Shown here in pieces: positions 17,267-24,540 of a DNA stretch of 64,000 nucleotides. The position numbers and the translations under genes were made by a program. Each line of letters opens with the position of its first letter. The stretch's first letter is position 1. Origin of the DNA: CAVQZA01 sp963718355 (GTDB lineage Bacteria > Actinomycetota > Thermoleophilia > Gaiellales > Gaiellaceae); NCBI GenBank assembly GCA_963718355.1, contig CAVQZA010000004.1, positions 248,001-312,000 on the forward strand, in the 5' to 3' direction. The notes under the pieces were generated by a model that was given only the letters and a program-made list of their open reading frames with translations, ran no database searches and was not told the DNA's origin.

Positions 17267-17296
17267 CCTTGGCCAGCGTTCGGGAATGTCACCCGT
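17267..17296 (+). repeat. Array repeat R6
   Basis: Reads CCAGCGTTCGGGAATGTCAC; one base of the GTGTT core is changed. It lies 38 bp after the cupin stop. Confidence 0.75.
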
Positions 17297-17405
17297 CCGC
17301 CGTCGTCCGCCGTCGTCTCGTTGATCGCTTTGGGCGTCGGGCGAGGTTGGTTAGGGTCCTGACAGATGGTGAGTCTCCTACGTCGAGCCCTACAAAGGAG
17401 TCGCT

Positions 17406-17915
17406 ATGAGTGCTAACCCGGTTCAGCGAACGAACCTCGCCGCGATCACATGCGATCCGCGTCCACAGCTGCCTGACGGCTTCCGCCGCAACAGCACCCG
17501 CGTTGGGGCGGCGCTCGGCGCGGCCCGCACCGGACTCAGCGTTTACGAGCTACCTCCCGGCCAGGCGGTCAGCCCCTACCACTACGAAGACCCAGACGAG
17601 GAATGGCTCCTGGTCGTCACAGGCACGCCAACCCTGCGGCATCCCGGCGGCGAGGAGCAGCTCGAACCGTGGGATATCGTCTTCTTCCCCTCCGGCCCCG
17701 CTGGAGCACACCTTGTGCGGAACAACAGCGAGTCAACCGCCCGCGTCGCGATGTTCTCCTCGAAGTCATCAGCGGTAGGTGCCGTCGTCTACCCCGACTC
17801 CGACATGATCTGGATGTGGACAGACGATGGAGCGGTCGACATCATCGTTGAGCGAAGCAGTTCCATTGATGATGCAGCGCCGTGGACTGCTGGGACGAGC
17901 GAGGCCGAGACGTAA
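17406..17915 (+). CDS. Cupin-domain protein
   Basis: 169 residues with a strong ribosome site (AAAGGAG before the ATG). It is a single conserved beta-barrel: GLSVYELPPGQAVSPYHYED holds the first metal-ligand cluster (His-x-Tyr-x-Asp instead of two His), EEWLLVVTGTPTLRHPGGEE and WDIVFFPSGPAGAHLV the second His. The variation in the first cluster suggests altered metal use. The C-terminal extension (~125-169) is acidic. It is unlike the other two cupins beyond the fold. Repeats R6 and R7 flank it, R7 only 7 bp after the stop. Confidence 0.8.
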   Translation: MSANPVQRTNLAAITCDPRPQLPDGFRRNSTRVGAALGAARTGLSVYELPPGQAVSPYHYEDPDEEWLLVVTGTPTLRHPGGEEQLEPWDIVFFPSGPAGAHLVRNNSESTARVAMFSSKSSAVGAVVYPDSDMIWMWTDDGAVDIIVERSSSIDDAAPWTAGTSEAET

Positions 17916-17922
17916 CCGCTCG

Positions 17923-17952
17923 CCTGCGCGAGTGTTACGCAATGTCCCCTGA
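17923..17952 (+). repeat. Array repeat R7
   Basis: Reads CGAGTGTTACGCAATGTCCC; the central TTCAGG is changed to TTACGC. It lies 7 bp after the cupin stop and 17 bp before the SnoaL-like start. Confidence 0.75.
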
Positions 17953-17969
17953 CGACGGATAATCGGCTT

Positions 17970-18347
17970 GTGGAACCGGCGGAAGTTGTCGCGCAGCTCT
18001 GGGGCCGGGTTCAGGCGCGGGACTGGGTCGGTGTGAGTGAGCTGCTTGCGGAGGACTTCGTCCTCGAATGGCCGCAGGACCTCGTCCGCCTCAGCGGCGG
18101 TGCCAAGTTCGTGGAGTTCAACCGCAGCTATCCAGAGGGCTGGTCGATCGAAGTCCTCCGGATCGTCGCTGAAGGGAGCACCGTGGTTTCGGAGGTACGT
18201 GTCCCTCACCCGTCAGTCGGCCCGCACTTCGCCCTTTCGTTCTACGAGGTCGACGGGAATCGGGTCGCGTCGTGCCGTGAATACTGGGTGATGGAGGCCT
18301 ACGACGAACCGGTGGCTGAGCGCGCTCGCTGGTTCGAGCCGATGTAG
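17970..18347 (+). CDS. SnoaL/NTF2-like protein
   Basis: 125 residues from GTG at 17970. The cone-shaped alpha+beta fold is recognisable from VVAQLWGRVQARDWVGVSEL, the LLAEDFVLEWP segment, FVEFNRSYPEGWSIEVLRI, then three strands ending FALSFYEVDGNRVASCREYW. SnoaL-like proteins are polyketide cyclases, isomerases or binding proteins; no catalytic residue can be named here. Length is normal for the family. It is the sole gene in interval R7-R8 and lies in the orientation of the repeats. Confidence 0.75.
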   Translation: MEPAEVVAQLWGRVQARDWVGVSELLAEDFVLEWPQDLVRLSGGAKFVEFNRSYPEGWSIEVLRIVAEGSTVVSEVRVPHPSVGPHFALSFYEVDGNRVASCREYWVMEAYDEPVAERARWFEPM

Positions 18348-18383
18348 ACGAGACCGGCGGGAATCGCCTGGAGAAGGATTCTA

Positions 18384-18413
18384 GGCTGCCCCAGTGTTCA
18401 GGAATGTCGCTTG
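18384..18413 (+). repeat. Array repeat R8
   Basis: Reads CCAGTGTTCAGGAATGTCGC, matching the core CAGTGTTCAGGAATGT exactly. It lies 36 bp after the SnoaL-like stop. Confidence 0.8.
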
Positions 18414-18489
18414 ACGCGTTCCACCCGGGACGAGACCTCAGGCGTGCTCACCGTGCGGCCAGGTGGAGAGATCGGCTGGGCTGGGTTCG

Positions 18490-19128
18490 CTACTTGCCAC
18501 CGAGGGTTTCTACCGCCAAAACGACGATGAACGCGATCACGAGCAGTGGGAAGATTGCGCTACGGAAAAATCGGCTCACAGCGGTGCTCGAGCGCTCGGC
18601 TTCGGTGCTCAGATCGGGCCAGGCCTCCGCCGGAAAGCTCGTCAGGTCGACAGCGGGGTTTCCTGCCTTGAGGCGGGCGAGGAAGTCACGGAAGTCTGTC
18701 ATCCGATGGGAAACCGTGAGCTTGCCGTCGTTCCGGTAATGGATGGTGTAGTACTCGTCATCGTCACCAGCGTGGTACTTCACGGCCTGGATCTGGCTCA
18801 CGTGGAGACGGATCACCCGGCGGCCCGTCTCAAGCTCGCACATTCCCTCGTCGCTGAGGCGGATCTCGGCGCAACTGCGGTAGTGATGCCACAGATAGCC
18901 GAAGAACCAAATGCCGCATACGAACGTGATGACCCATCCGATACTGCCCAGATCGTCCCTCGTGACTCCCGTGCCGAGAGCGTGAACAACTACTACCCCG
19001 ACTGGGACCCCAAGACAGAGAACGGCGAGCGTCATGAATCCGAGAACATTGTTCCCAGAGATGTCCACTTCTCGGTAAGTGTGGGTTATCCGGTGCTCCC
19101 ACTCGGCAGGCGGCTGTGCCGACGTCAT
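18490..19128 (-). CDS. Membrane protein with PH-like domain
   Basis: 212 residues with three predicted helices: ~30-53 (LGFMTLAVLCLGVPVGVVVV), ~63-80 (WVITFVCGIWFFGYLW) and the C-terminal FPLLVIAFIVVLAVE. Between helices 2 and 3 lies a cytoplasmic beta-rich segment with IRLSDEGMCELETGRRVIRL and IQAVKYHAGDDDEYYTIHYR, the pattern of bacterial PH-like domains, followed by FRDFLARLKAGNPAVDL. Function unknown. It is oriented against the repeats and fills interval R8-R9 together with the remnants at 19203-19459. Confidence 0.65.
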   Translation of the reverse strand: MTSAQPPAEWEHRITHTYREVDISGNNVLGFMTLAVLCLGVPVGVVVVHALGTGVTRDDLGSIGWVITFVCGIWFFGYLWHHYRSCAEIRLSDEGMCELETGRRVIRLHVSQIQAVKYHAGDDDEYYTIHYRNDGKLTVSHRMTDFRDFLARLKAGNPAVDLTSFPAEAWPDLSTEAERSSTAVSRFFRSAIFPLLVIAFIVVLAVETLGGK

Positions 19129-19202
19129 CGGCGCAACGGCACGAAGCCTTGACTAGCCGCGGAGACAGGAAACCCAGAATTGCGCCACCGCCGGACGGCT
19201 CC

Positions 19203-19459
19203 ACGTGATCGACCTACCTGCGGTCAACCTCGATCCCGCTATCGAGGATGAGTAAGGCGCTACACGGGGTTCGGCCCGGTCTTGCGATGCCGAGGCGCGG
19301 AGTCACTCCATCGCTAGGCGCCCGGCATCATCGCCTGGCCCCAACCTGCCGATCATGATCCCGATGATCCACACCTACCGCACGCCCGAGATCTCTTGGC
19401 CGAAGAATCGGATCAAGACGATCAACCCGGCCATCCAGATCAAGCGGCGCAAGTCATGA
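19203..19459 (+). other. Two short coding remnants in a 579-bp gap
   Basis: One frame ends VIDLPAVNLDPAIEDE at a TAA (19253-19255). A second runs from ATG 19355 to TGA 19459 and reads MIPMIHTYRTPEISWP then KNRIKTINPAIQIKRRKS. Both look like 3' ends of genes without bodies. They suggest deletions inside the array between R8 and R9. The rest of 19129-19560 shows nothing that I can support. Confidence 0.35.
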
Positions 19460-19560
19460 CCACCGCCATCGTCGCGGCGATGTCATCGCGCGCGTCGCTC
19501 CTTGCGGGGAAGGCGACAAGAGCAAGTCAAGCAGTCGGTGGGCGAGATAGTGCGGCGTGC

Positions 19561-19590
19561 CCTGCCCCAGTGTTCAGGAATGTTCCCTTT
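19561..19590 (+). repeat. Array repeat R9
   Basis: Reads CCAGTGTTCAGGAATGTTCC, followed by CTTTT. With R5 and R10 it forms the TTCC subtype. Confidence 0.8.
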
Positions 19591-19707
19591 TGAGACCCTC
19601 CGATCCGATGCGTCGTCGACGACGGCTCTTGTACCCGAGTTCCTCGGATCCCGGCACGACGCCATTGGGTGATTGCGGTCGACGTCAGACCAAGCAATCG
19701 TGAGAGC

Positions 19708-19926
19708 ATGCCTCGACAGAGCGAGGACAAGTCCGACACGATCTTCGCGCGGAGGGAACGTGGATGGGCGATCCTGATCGGATGCCTCCTGGCCGGCATC
19801 TTCAGTCTTGATGGCCTCTTCTTTGGTAGTTCCCGAGTTGGCCAGATCGCCGGCGGTCTAGTTGGCTTTGGAGTTCTAATCTGCCTCATGATCGCCGTCT
19901 TTGGTCGCCTGTCCAACGATGCATGA
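19708..19926 (+). CDS. Small two-helix membrane protein
   Basis: 72 residues from ATG at 19708. A polar N-terminus (MPRQSEDKSDTIFARRER) is followed by helices at ~20-38 (WAILIGCLLAGIFSLDGLFF) and ~45-66 (IAGGLVGFGVLICLMIAVFG). No family is recognised. It is the only gene between R9 and R10 and lies in repeat orientation. Confidence 0.6.
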   Translation: MPRQSEDKSDTIFARRERGWAILIGCLLAGIFSLDGLFFGSSRVGQIAGGLVGFGVLICLMIAVFGRLSNDA

Positions 19927-20025
19927 CCTACTGAACTACTCGGTCGAGAGTCTCAACGCATCCTTCGGCGGCGTCGATGGGCGACCAAGCCGCCGTTGAG
20001 GACGTTCCTCAAGACTTCACGCCGA

Positions 20026-20055
20026 CGTGCCCCAGTGTCCAGGAATGTTCCCTTT
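20026..20055 (+). repeat. Array repeat R10
   Basis: Reads CCAGTGTCCAGGAATGTTCC; the last copy, 755 bp before the distal att site. Confidence 0.8.
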
Positions 20056-20125
20056 GAAAGCATCTCGGGTGCAGCGGCACCGATCTGCGGTGGTCGAGAA
20101 TGAAAGGGCGGTGCTCCGTGAGGTT

Positions 20126-20608
20126 CTAGGTGCTATCGCCCTCGTCGGCAAGCCAACCGACGAGGAAGACCGCAAACAGGAGCAGCCCCGGTTCGAGCGC
20201 ACAATGGTCGTCCACCTCGACATTCACGGGTCGGCGACGTTCGACGCTTCCGTCAAGCACGGCGAGGACACGATCACCGTCCGCGAGGACGTAGCGGAGG
20301 CCTGCGCGGCGGAGCGCTCGCCAGTTCCACGCGGCGAGACGGAGGCTGAACTCACGGCCGCCCCAGCGCAACGCTCCCCCGCGACCGCCGGCGCCACGCT
20401 CGTCAAAGTCGCCGACCACACCTCCAGCCGCATCGGTGGCGGTGACACGCCGCCGAACCCATAGGCCGGGACGGGCGAACCGCCAGGTCGCGTCACCTGT
20501 CCTGGCGGTGGCGGCGTCCCACCCGCCCTCCCGGCGCAGAGTGCCGACGCCTTGGAGTGCGTAGCATCCAATCCCCTCGTCGGTCTGGATGAGCCCGATA
20601 GCAGACAT
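20126..20608 (-). CDS. Unknown protein with possible LURP-one/tubby-like barrel and C-terminal helix
   Basis: 160 residues from ATG at 20608 (MSAIGLIQTDEGIGCYALQG). A run of alternating strands (ATWRFARPGLWVRRRV, GGVVGDFDER, LRWGGREFSLRLA, LRYVLADGDRVLAVLDG) resembles the LURP-one-type beta-barrel, followed by a basic stretch and one C-terminal hydrophobic helix (GLLLFAVFLVGWLAD). The assignment is weak. It lies between R10 and the distal att site and runs against the repeats. Confidence 0.5.
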   Translation of the reverse strand: MSAIGLIQTDEGIGCYALQGVGTLRREGGWDAATARTGDATWRFARPGLWVRRRVTATDAAGGVVGDFDERGAGGRGGALRWGGREFSLRLAAWNWRALRRAGLRYVLADGDRVLAVLDGSVERRRPVNVEVDDHCALEPGLLLFAVFLVGWLADEGDST

Positions 20609-20673
20609 CGCTCCAAAGCGTAGACCCGTGGCGCAAAACCGTAGCCTGGGCGAGCGTCCTCTCACTCGGCGAC

Positions 20674-20695
20674 TATCTACCGGCCATCTACCAGG
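20674..20695 (+). repeat. Paired 11-bp direct repeat (copy 4), near attR
   Basis: TATCTACCGGC followed by CATCTACCAGG, 115 bp before the distal tRNA fragment. It completes the set at both island ends. Confidence 0.7.
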
Positions 20696-20809
20696 ACACA
20701 TCGGACCCAGCGAACTCAGCCGCCCTCACCGCGCGTTCACCAACGCCGGAGCGGGGACCGGAACGGCCTGGACGGATATACCGGACTTAGCGCGACCAAT
20801 TTGAGTGGC

Positions 20810-20850
20810 TTCCTAAACCGCGTGCACAAGTTCGATTCTTGTCGGGGGCA
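20810..20850 (+). repeat. tRNA-Arg 3'-half fragment, distal attachment site (attR)
   Basis: 41 bp from the anticodon loop to the discriminator base, 38/41 identical to 2879-2919, including the full acceptor 3' strand CGGGGGCA. The next three bases are the stop codon of the larA-like gene, so it marks the exact right junction of the island. Confidence 0.85.
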
Positions 20851-22050
20851 TCACCGCAGGCGGTACAGCTGCTCGCCCGCGTTCTCGACGACCAGGGTGT
20901 CGGGATCGGCGGCCCACTCGGCGATGTCGATTCCAGCGGGATCGCGATACGTGAGGCTCACGGCGTGGGTGTCCGCTTCGGAGATGCCTGTCGCCAGCGT
21001 GACGGCGACGCGGCAGCGCTCTCCGCCGTCGTACTCGCCAGCTCCCCGGAGCTGGGTCGAATGGGCCAGGTCGCTCCAGGGCACGTCCTTGAAGCGGTCC
21101 CACTGCTTCACGTAGTAGTCGCGGCAGTGGTAGCCGATCGCCGCGACCTGCCTCGGCGTGACGCTCACCTCGCGGATGTGGGGCGCGTAGAGGACGACCT
21201 CGCCGCCGTCGGCGACGATCGGCTCGACCTTGTAGAAGCCCTTCGCGCCGGTCCACAGGTCGGCGTAACGCGACGAGACGAGCGAGAGCACCCGCTTCAC
21301 CGGCGCGTCGAGGTAGCGGATGTGCGCCTGCGCCGAGATCTCTGCCGCGGCGGCCCAGGCCTCCTCCGGCGCCCCGAACGTCGCCGCAGCGAGTCCGCCG
21401 GGTCGCGTCACGACGCACAACGCATAACGGCGGCCGGGCACCAGCGAGGCGGCCTCGTCGATCAGCGCGCGCACCGGCGTGATCCCCTGCTTGCCGATGA
21501 TCTCGGCGCTCGTGATCAGCGCGCCCAGCCAGTGTGAGAGATCGATCAGCGCACGCCCGGAGACGCCGGGGAAGAGGTACTTGTTGCCGCCCGAGAAGCC
21601 GACCACCTCGTGCGGAAAAACGGGCCCGACGATCAGGGTGATGTCGTGGTCGACGACGGCGCGGTTGATCTGCACGTCGACTGCGTGGCTCAGCATCCCG
21701 TCCGAGAGCTCCTCGATCCGGCTCGCCGGGATCGTGCCGAGGTCGACGAAGGTCGCGGGATCCCACCACTCGTGGTTCACGCCCGGGCCGCCGAGATGCG
21801 CAGCGAGCTCCAGCTCGGTCATCGCCGCGTGGGTGCCGAGCGCGACGAGGACGCTGAGTCGCGTGACTCTCCCCTCGACCGCGCTGCGCACCGCCGAGAG
21901 CAGCAGCGGGAGCGGACAACTGCGAGTTGCGTCGGGCACGATCACGCAGAGGCTCTGCCCGTCCAGCTCGACGGCGCCGAGCTGCTCGTGGACGAAGGCG
22001 GCGATCTGCTCGTCGGAGAGAACGCCGTGTGCTCCCCCGATCAGCGCCAT
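20851..22050 (-). CDS. larA: LarA-family nickel-dependent hydroxyacid racemase/epimerase
   Basis: 399 residues from ATG at 22050. The DUF2088 domain shows VPDATRSCPL, then GPVFPHEVVGFSGGNKYLFP, the loop that in LarA supplies the Lys attaching the nickel-pincer cofactor and a nearby His. The C-terminal domain is complete. Known members racemise lactate or malate or epimerise sugar acids such as gluconate. The adjacent uronate genes make a sugar-acid substrate more likely here. Cofactor genes larB/C/E are not in the window. Its stop codon touches the island's attR; its start is 17 bp from the divergent uxaC start. Confidence 0.8.
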   Translation of the reverse strand: MALIGGAHGVLSDEQIAAFVHEQLGAVELDGQSLCVIVPDATRSCPLPLLLSAVRSAVEGRVTRLSVLVALGTHAAMTELELAAHLGGPGVNHEWWDPATFVDLGTIPASRIEELSDGMLSHAVDVQINRAVVDHDITLIVGPVFPHEVVGFSGGNKYLFPGVSGRALIDLSHWLGALITSAEIIGKQGITPVRALIDEAASLVPGRRYALCVVTRPGGLAAATFGAPEEAWAAAAEISAQAHIRYLDAPVKRVLSLVSSRYADLWTGAKGFYKVEPIVADGGEVVLYAPHIREVSVTPRQVAAIGYHCRDYYVKQWDRFKDVPWSDLAHSTQLRGAGEYDGGERCRVAVTLATGISEADTHAVSLTYRDPAGIDIAEWAADPDTLVVENAGEQLYRLR

Positions 22051-22067
22051 GGGTTGATGATAGGCGG

Positions 22068-23423
22068 ATGCACCCCGACCGCCTCTTGCCAGCGGAGCCC
22101 GGCGTTCGGGCGATCGCGCGCCGGCTGTACGACGCCGTCGCCGGGCTGCCGCTGATCTGCCCACACGGTCACGTCGATGCGCGGCTGCTCCTCGACGACG
22201 AGCCGTTCCCCGATCCGGCGAGCCTCCTCGTCACCTCGGATCACTATGTGACGCGCCTGCTCCACGCCAGCGGGGTGCCGCTCGACGCGCTCGGGCCCGG
22301 GCGCGAGACGTGGCAGCTGCTGTGCGAGCACTGGGACGTCTTCCGCGGCACGCCCACTCGCTACTGGCTCGAGTCGGAGCTCGTGGAGATCTTCGGTGTT
22401 GCCGAACGGCCCTCGGAGGCCGCCTACGACGAGATCGCGGCGCGACTCGCCGAGGACGCGTTCCGTCCCCGCGCGCTCTATGAGCGCTTCGGCATCTCGG
22501 TGCTGGCGACCACGGACGACCCGTGCGACGACCTCGCCGCGCACGCAGCACTCGCCGCCGACCCGACCTGGACGGGACGGGTGGTGCCGACGTTCAGGCC
22601 CGACCGCTACCTCGAGCCGGCGGAGCCCGGCTGGCCGGCCCGGATCGCCCGCCTGGCCGAAGTGGCCGACGAGGACACTGGCGAATACGACGGCTATCTC
22701 CAGGCGCTCGGGGCGCGGCGCCGGTACTTCGTCGAGCACGGCGCGGTCTCGGCGGATCACGGCCACGTAGACGCGCGCACCGACCCGCTCGACCTCGCCG
22801 AGGCGACCCGGATCTACCGTGCGGCGCTCGCGGGCGAGGCCACGTCCGCCGAGGCCGTGGCCTTCTGCCGCCACATGCTGCTCGAGATGGCGCGGATGTC
22901 ATGCGAGGACGGGCTCGTGATGACGCTCCATCCGGGCGTGCGCCGCGGCCATCATGGCCCGACGCAGGCCGCGTTCGGCCCGGACACCGGCCACGACATC
23001 CCCATCGCGCTCGAGCTCACCGACGCGCTCCGCCCACTCCTCGAGCGCTTCGGCACCACGCCGGGCTTCCACCTGATCGTGTTCGCCGTGGATGAGACGG
23101 TGTGGTCGCGCGAGCTCGCGCCGCTCGCGGGCTTCTACCCGTCGGTCTACGTCGGCGCGCCGTGGTGGTTCCTCGACGCGCCCGAGGCGATACGGCGCTT
23201 CCGCGCCGCCGTGACCGAGACCGCGGGCTTCTCGCGCACCGCGGGCTTCGTCGACGACACCCGCGCGTTCTGCTCGATCCCGGCGCGGCACGACATGTCC
23301 CGGCGACTCGACGCTGGAGTGCTGGCGCAGCTGGTCGCCGAGCACCGACTGTCCGAGGACGAAGCCGTCGAGACCGCCGTCGACCTCGTCACGACGCGCC
23401 CGGCCGTGGCGTTCAAGCTCTGA
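22068..23423 (+). CDS. uxaC: Glucuronate isomerase (uronate isomerase)
   Basis: 451 residues, close to the usual ~470. UxaC converts D-glucuronate to D-fructuronate (and galacturonate to tagaturonate) in the cytoplasm. Visible family features are LPLICPHGHVDARLLLDDEP with the metal-binding His-x-His near the N-terminus, LLCEHWDVFRGTPTRYWLE, TTDDPCDDLAAHAAL, GRVVPTFRPDRYLEP, MTLHPGVRRGHH and YPSVYVGAPWWFLDAPEAIR. The start is ATG 22068; the start-to-start gap to the divergent larA-like gene is only 17 bp, so at least one transcript must be leaderless or start inside the opposite gene. The stop overlaps the next gene. Confidence 0.9.
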   Translation: MHPDRLLPAEPGVRAIARRLYDAVAGLPLICPHGHVDARLLLDDEPFPDPASLLVTSDHYVTRLLHASGVPLDALGPGRETWQLLCEHWDVFRGTPTRYWLESELVEIFGVAERPSEAAYDEIAARLAEDAFRPRALYERFGISVLATTDDPCDDLAAHAALAADPTWTGRVVPTFRPDRYLEPAEPGWPARIARLAEVADEDTGEYDGYLQALGARRRYFVEHGAVSADHGHVDARTDPLDLAEATRIYRAALAGEATSAEAVAFCRHMLLEMARMSCEDGLVMTLHPGVRRGHHGPTQAAFGPDTGHDIPIALELTDALRPLLERFGTTPGFHLIVFAVDETVWSRELAPLAGFYPSVYVGAPWWFLDAPEAIRRFRAAVTETAGFSRTAGFVDDTRAFCSIPARHDMSRRLDAGVLAQLVAEHRLSEDEAVETAVDLVTTRPAVAFKL

Positions 23424-24538
23424 GCATCCGGCTCGTCCACCTCGGGCTCGGCAACTTCTTCCGGGCGCATCAGGCCTGGTACACCGACCGCGCGCCGGAA
23501 GACTGGAAGATCGCTGCGTTCACGGGCCGCAGCCCGAGGCCTGCCACGGACGAGCTGAGCTACACCCTCGTGACCCGCGGCGCCGACGCCGACCGCTTTG
23601 ACGTGATCCGGAGCATCGGAGCCGTTCACGGCGCCGCCGAGCACGAGGCGTGGCTCGGCTACCTCCGCTCGCCCGAAGTCGCGGCGGTGACCATGACGAT
23701 CACCGAGGCCGGCTACCGCGATCCCGCCACGCGTGCCCGCCTGCTCGCGGGCCTCGCCGCGCGTCGCGACGCGGACGCAGGCCCGATCGCGCTCGTGCCG
23801 TGCGACAACCTGCCCGGCAACGGCGCCGTCGTCGCAGGGCTGCTCGAAGGCGCGGAGCCCGGTCTCGCGGCGTGGATCGACGAGAACGTCTCGATCGTCA
23901 GCACCGTCGTCGACCGGATCACCCCGCGCGGCGAGCCCGTCGTGACCGAGCCGTACTCGGAGTGGGTGCTGAGCGGCGCGTTCCCGGCCGGGCGGTTGAG
24001 CTGGGAGGACGCAGGCGCGACCTTCACCGACGACATCATGCCCTTCGAGCAGCGCAAGCTCTGGCTGCTCAACGGCGCCCATTCGCTCCTCACCTACGCC
24101 GGATCGGCGCGCGGTCACACCACGGTCGCCGAAGCGATCGCCGACGACACCTGCCGCGGCTGGGTCGAGCAGTGGTGGGACGAGGCCTCGCCGTACATCG
24201 CGGTGCCGACCGCCGACTACCGCGCCGCGCTGCTCGAACGCTTCGCGAACCCGAGGATCCACCACCGCCTCGACCAGATCGCGGCCGACGGCTCGCAGAA
24301 GCTGCCGGTTCGGATCGTGCCCGTGCTCCTGCTCGAACGGCAGGCGGGCCGGATGCCGGAAGGCGTCACCCGCATCCTGGCCGCGTGGGTGGATCACCTG
24401 CGCAGCGGCGCGGTCGACGACGTGCGCGGGGCCGAGCTCGTTCCGCTCGCCGACTCCGTCCCGCGCGTCCTCGAAGCGCTCGATCCCGTGCTCGGCGCGG
24501 ACGACGAGCTCGTCGCTGCGGTTGACTCCTTGCTCTAG
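23420..24538 (+). CDS. uxuB: Mannitol dehydrogenase family oxidoreductase (fructuronate reductase type)
   Basis: 372 residues. It should reduce fructuronate to D-mannonate with NAD(P)H, following UxaC. The N-terminal IRLVHLGLGNFFRAHQAWYT is the family dinucleotide motif, ITEAGYRDPATRA and PCDNLPGNGAVV follow, and KLWLLNGAHSLLTYAGSARG and SQKLPVRIVPVLLERQ surround the active-site Lys region. No ATG, GTG or TTG lies near the domain start; CTG at 23420, overlapping the uxaC stop as CTGA, is the best start. It is shorter than typical UxuB (~490), closer to mannitol-1-phosphate dehydrogenase length, so substrate is inferred from context. Confidence 0.8.
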   Translation: MSIRLVHLGLGNFFRAHQAWYTDRAPEDWKIAAFTGRSPRPATDELSYTLVTRGADADRFDVIRSIGAVHGAAEHEAWLGYLRSPEVAAVTMTITEAGYRDPATRARLLAGLAARRDADAGPIALVPCDNLPGNGAVVAGLLEGAEPGLAAWIDENVSIVSTVVDRITPRGEPVVTEPYSEWVLSGAFPAGRLSWEDAGATFTDDIMPFEQRKLWLLNGAHSLLTYAGSARGHTTVAEAIADDTCRGWVEQWWDEASPYIAVPTADYRAALLERFANPRIHHRLDQIAADGSQKLPVRIVPVLLLERQAGRMPEGVTRILAAWVDHLRSGAVDDVRGAELVPLADSVPRVLEALDPVLGADDELVAAVDSLL

Positions 24539-24540
24539 GG

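Larger units (their letters stand above)
2920..20850. mobile_element. Genomic island integrated at the 3' end of tRNA-Arg(CCT)
   Basis: The segment starts right after the tRNA gene and ends with a 41-bp copy of the tRNA 3' half (20810-20850), 38/41 identical to 2879-2919. The distal copy abuts the stop codon of the chromosomal larA-like gene. Additional tRNA 3' fragments at 3044 and 3158 indicate repeated integration or excision events at the same site. Contents are accessory: broken hsdR, exported hydrolases, unknown ORFs, gene remnants and a cassette-like array of small genes. No integrase, relaxase or replication gene is visible, so the element seems unable to move by itself. The central mark at 12483-12504 suggests it is composite. 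Confidence 0.8.

Noticed and set aside
12716..20055. The array repeats as classical integron attC sites
   Set aside because: No GTTRRRY core or matching RYYYAAC partner is found at the repeats; one GTTAGGC at 10192 has no partner and lies outside the array.
12716..20055. The array repeats as a CRISPR array
   Set aside because: Intervals of 460-1731 bp contain genes and are far too long and irregular for spacers, and the repeats are imperfect.
12716..20055. The array repeats as terminators or promoters
   Set aside because: The core has only a 4-bp stem (GGAA/TTCC), and orientation does not follow gene direction; three minus-strand genes have the repeat in the wrong direction for either role.
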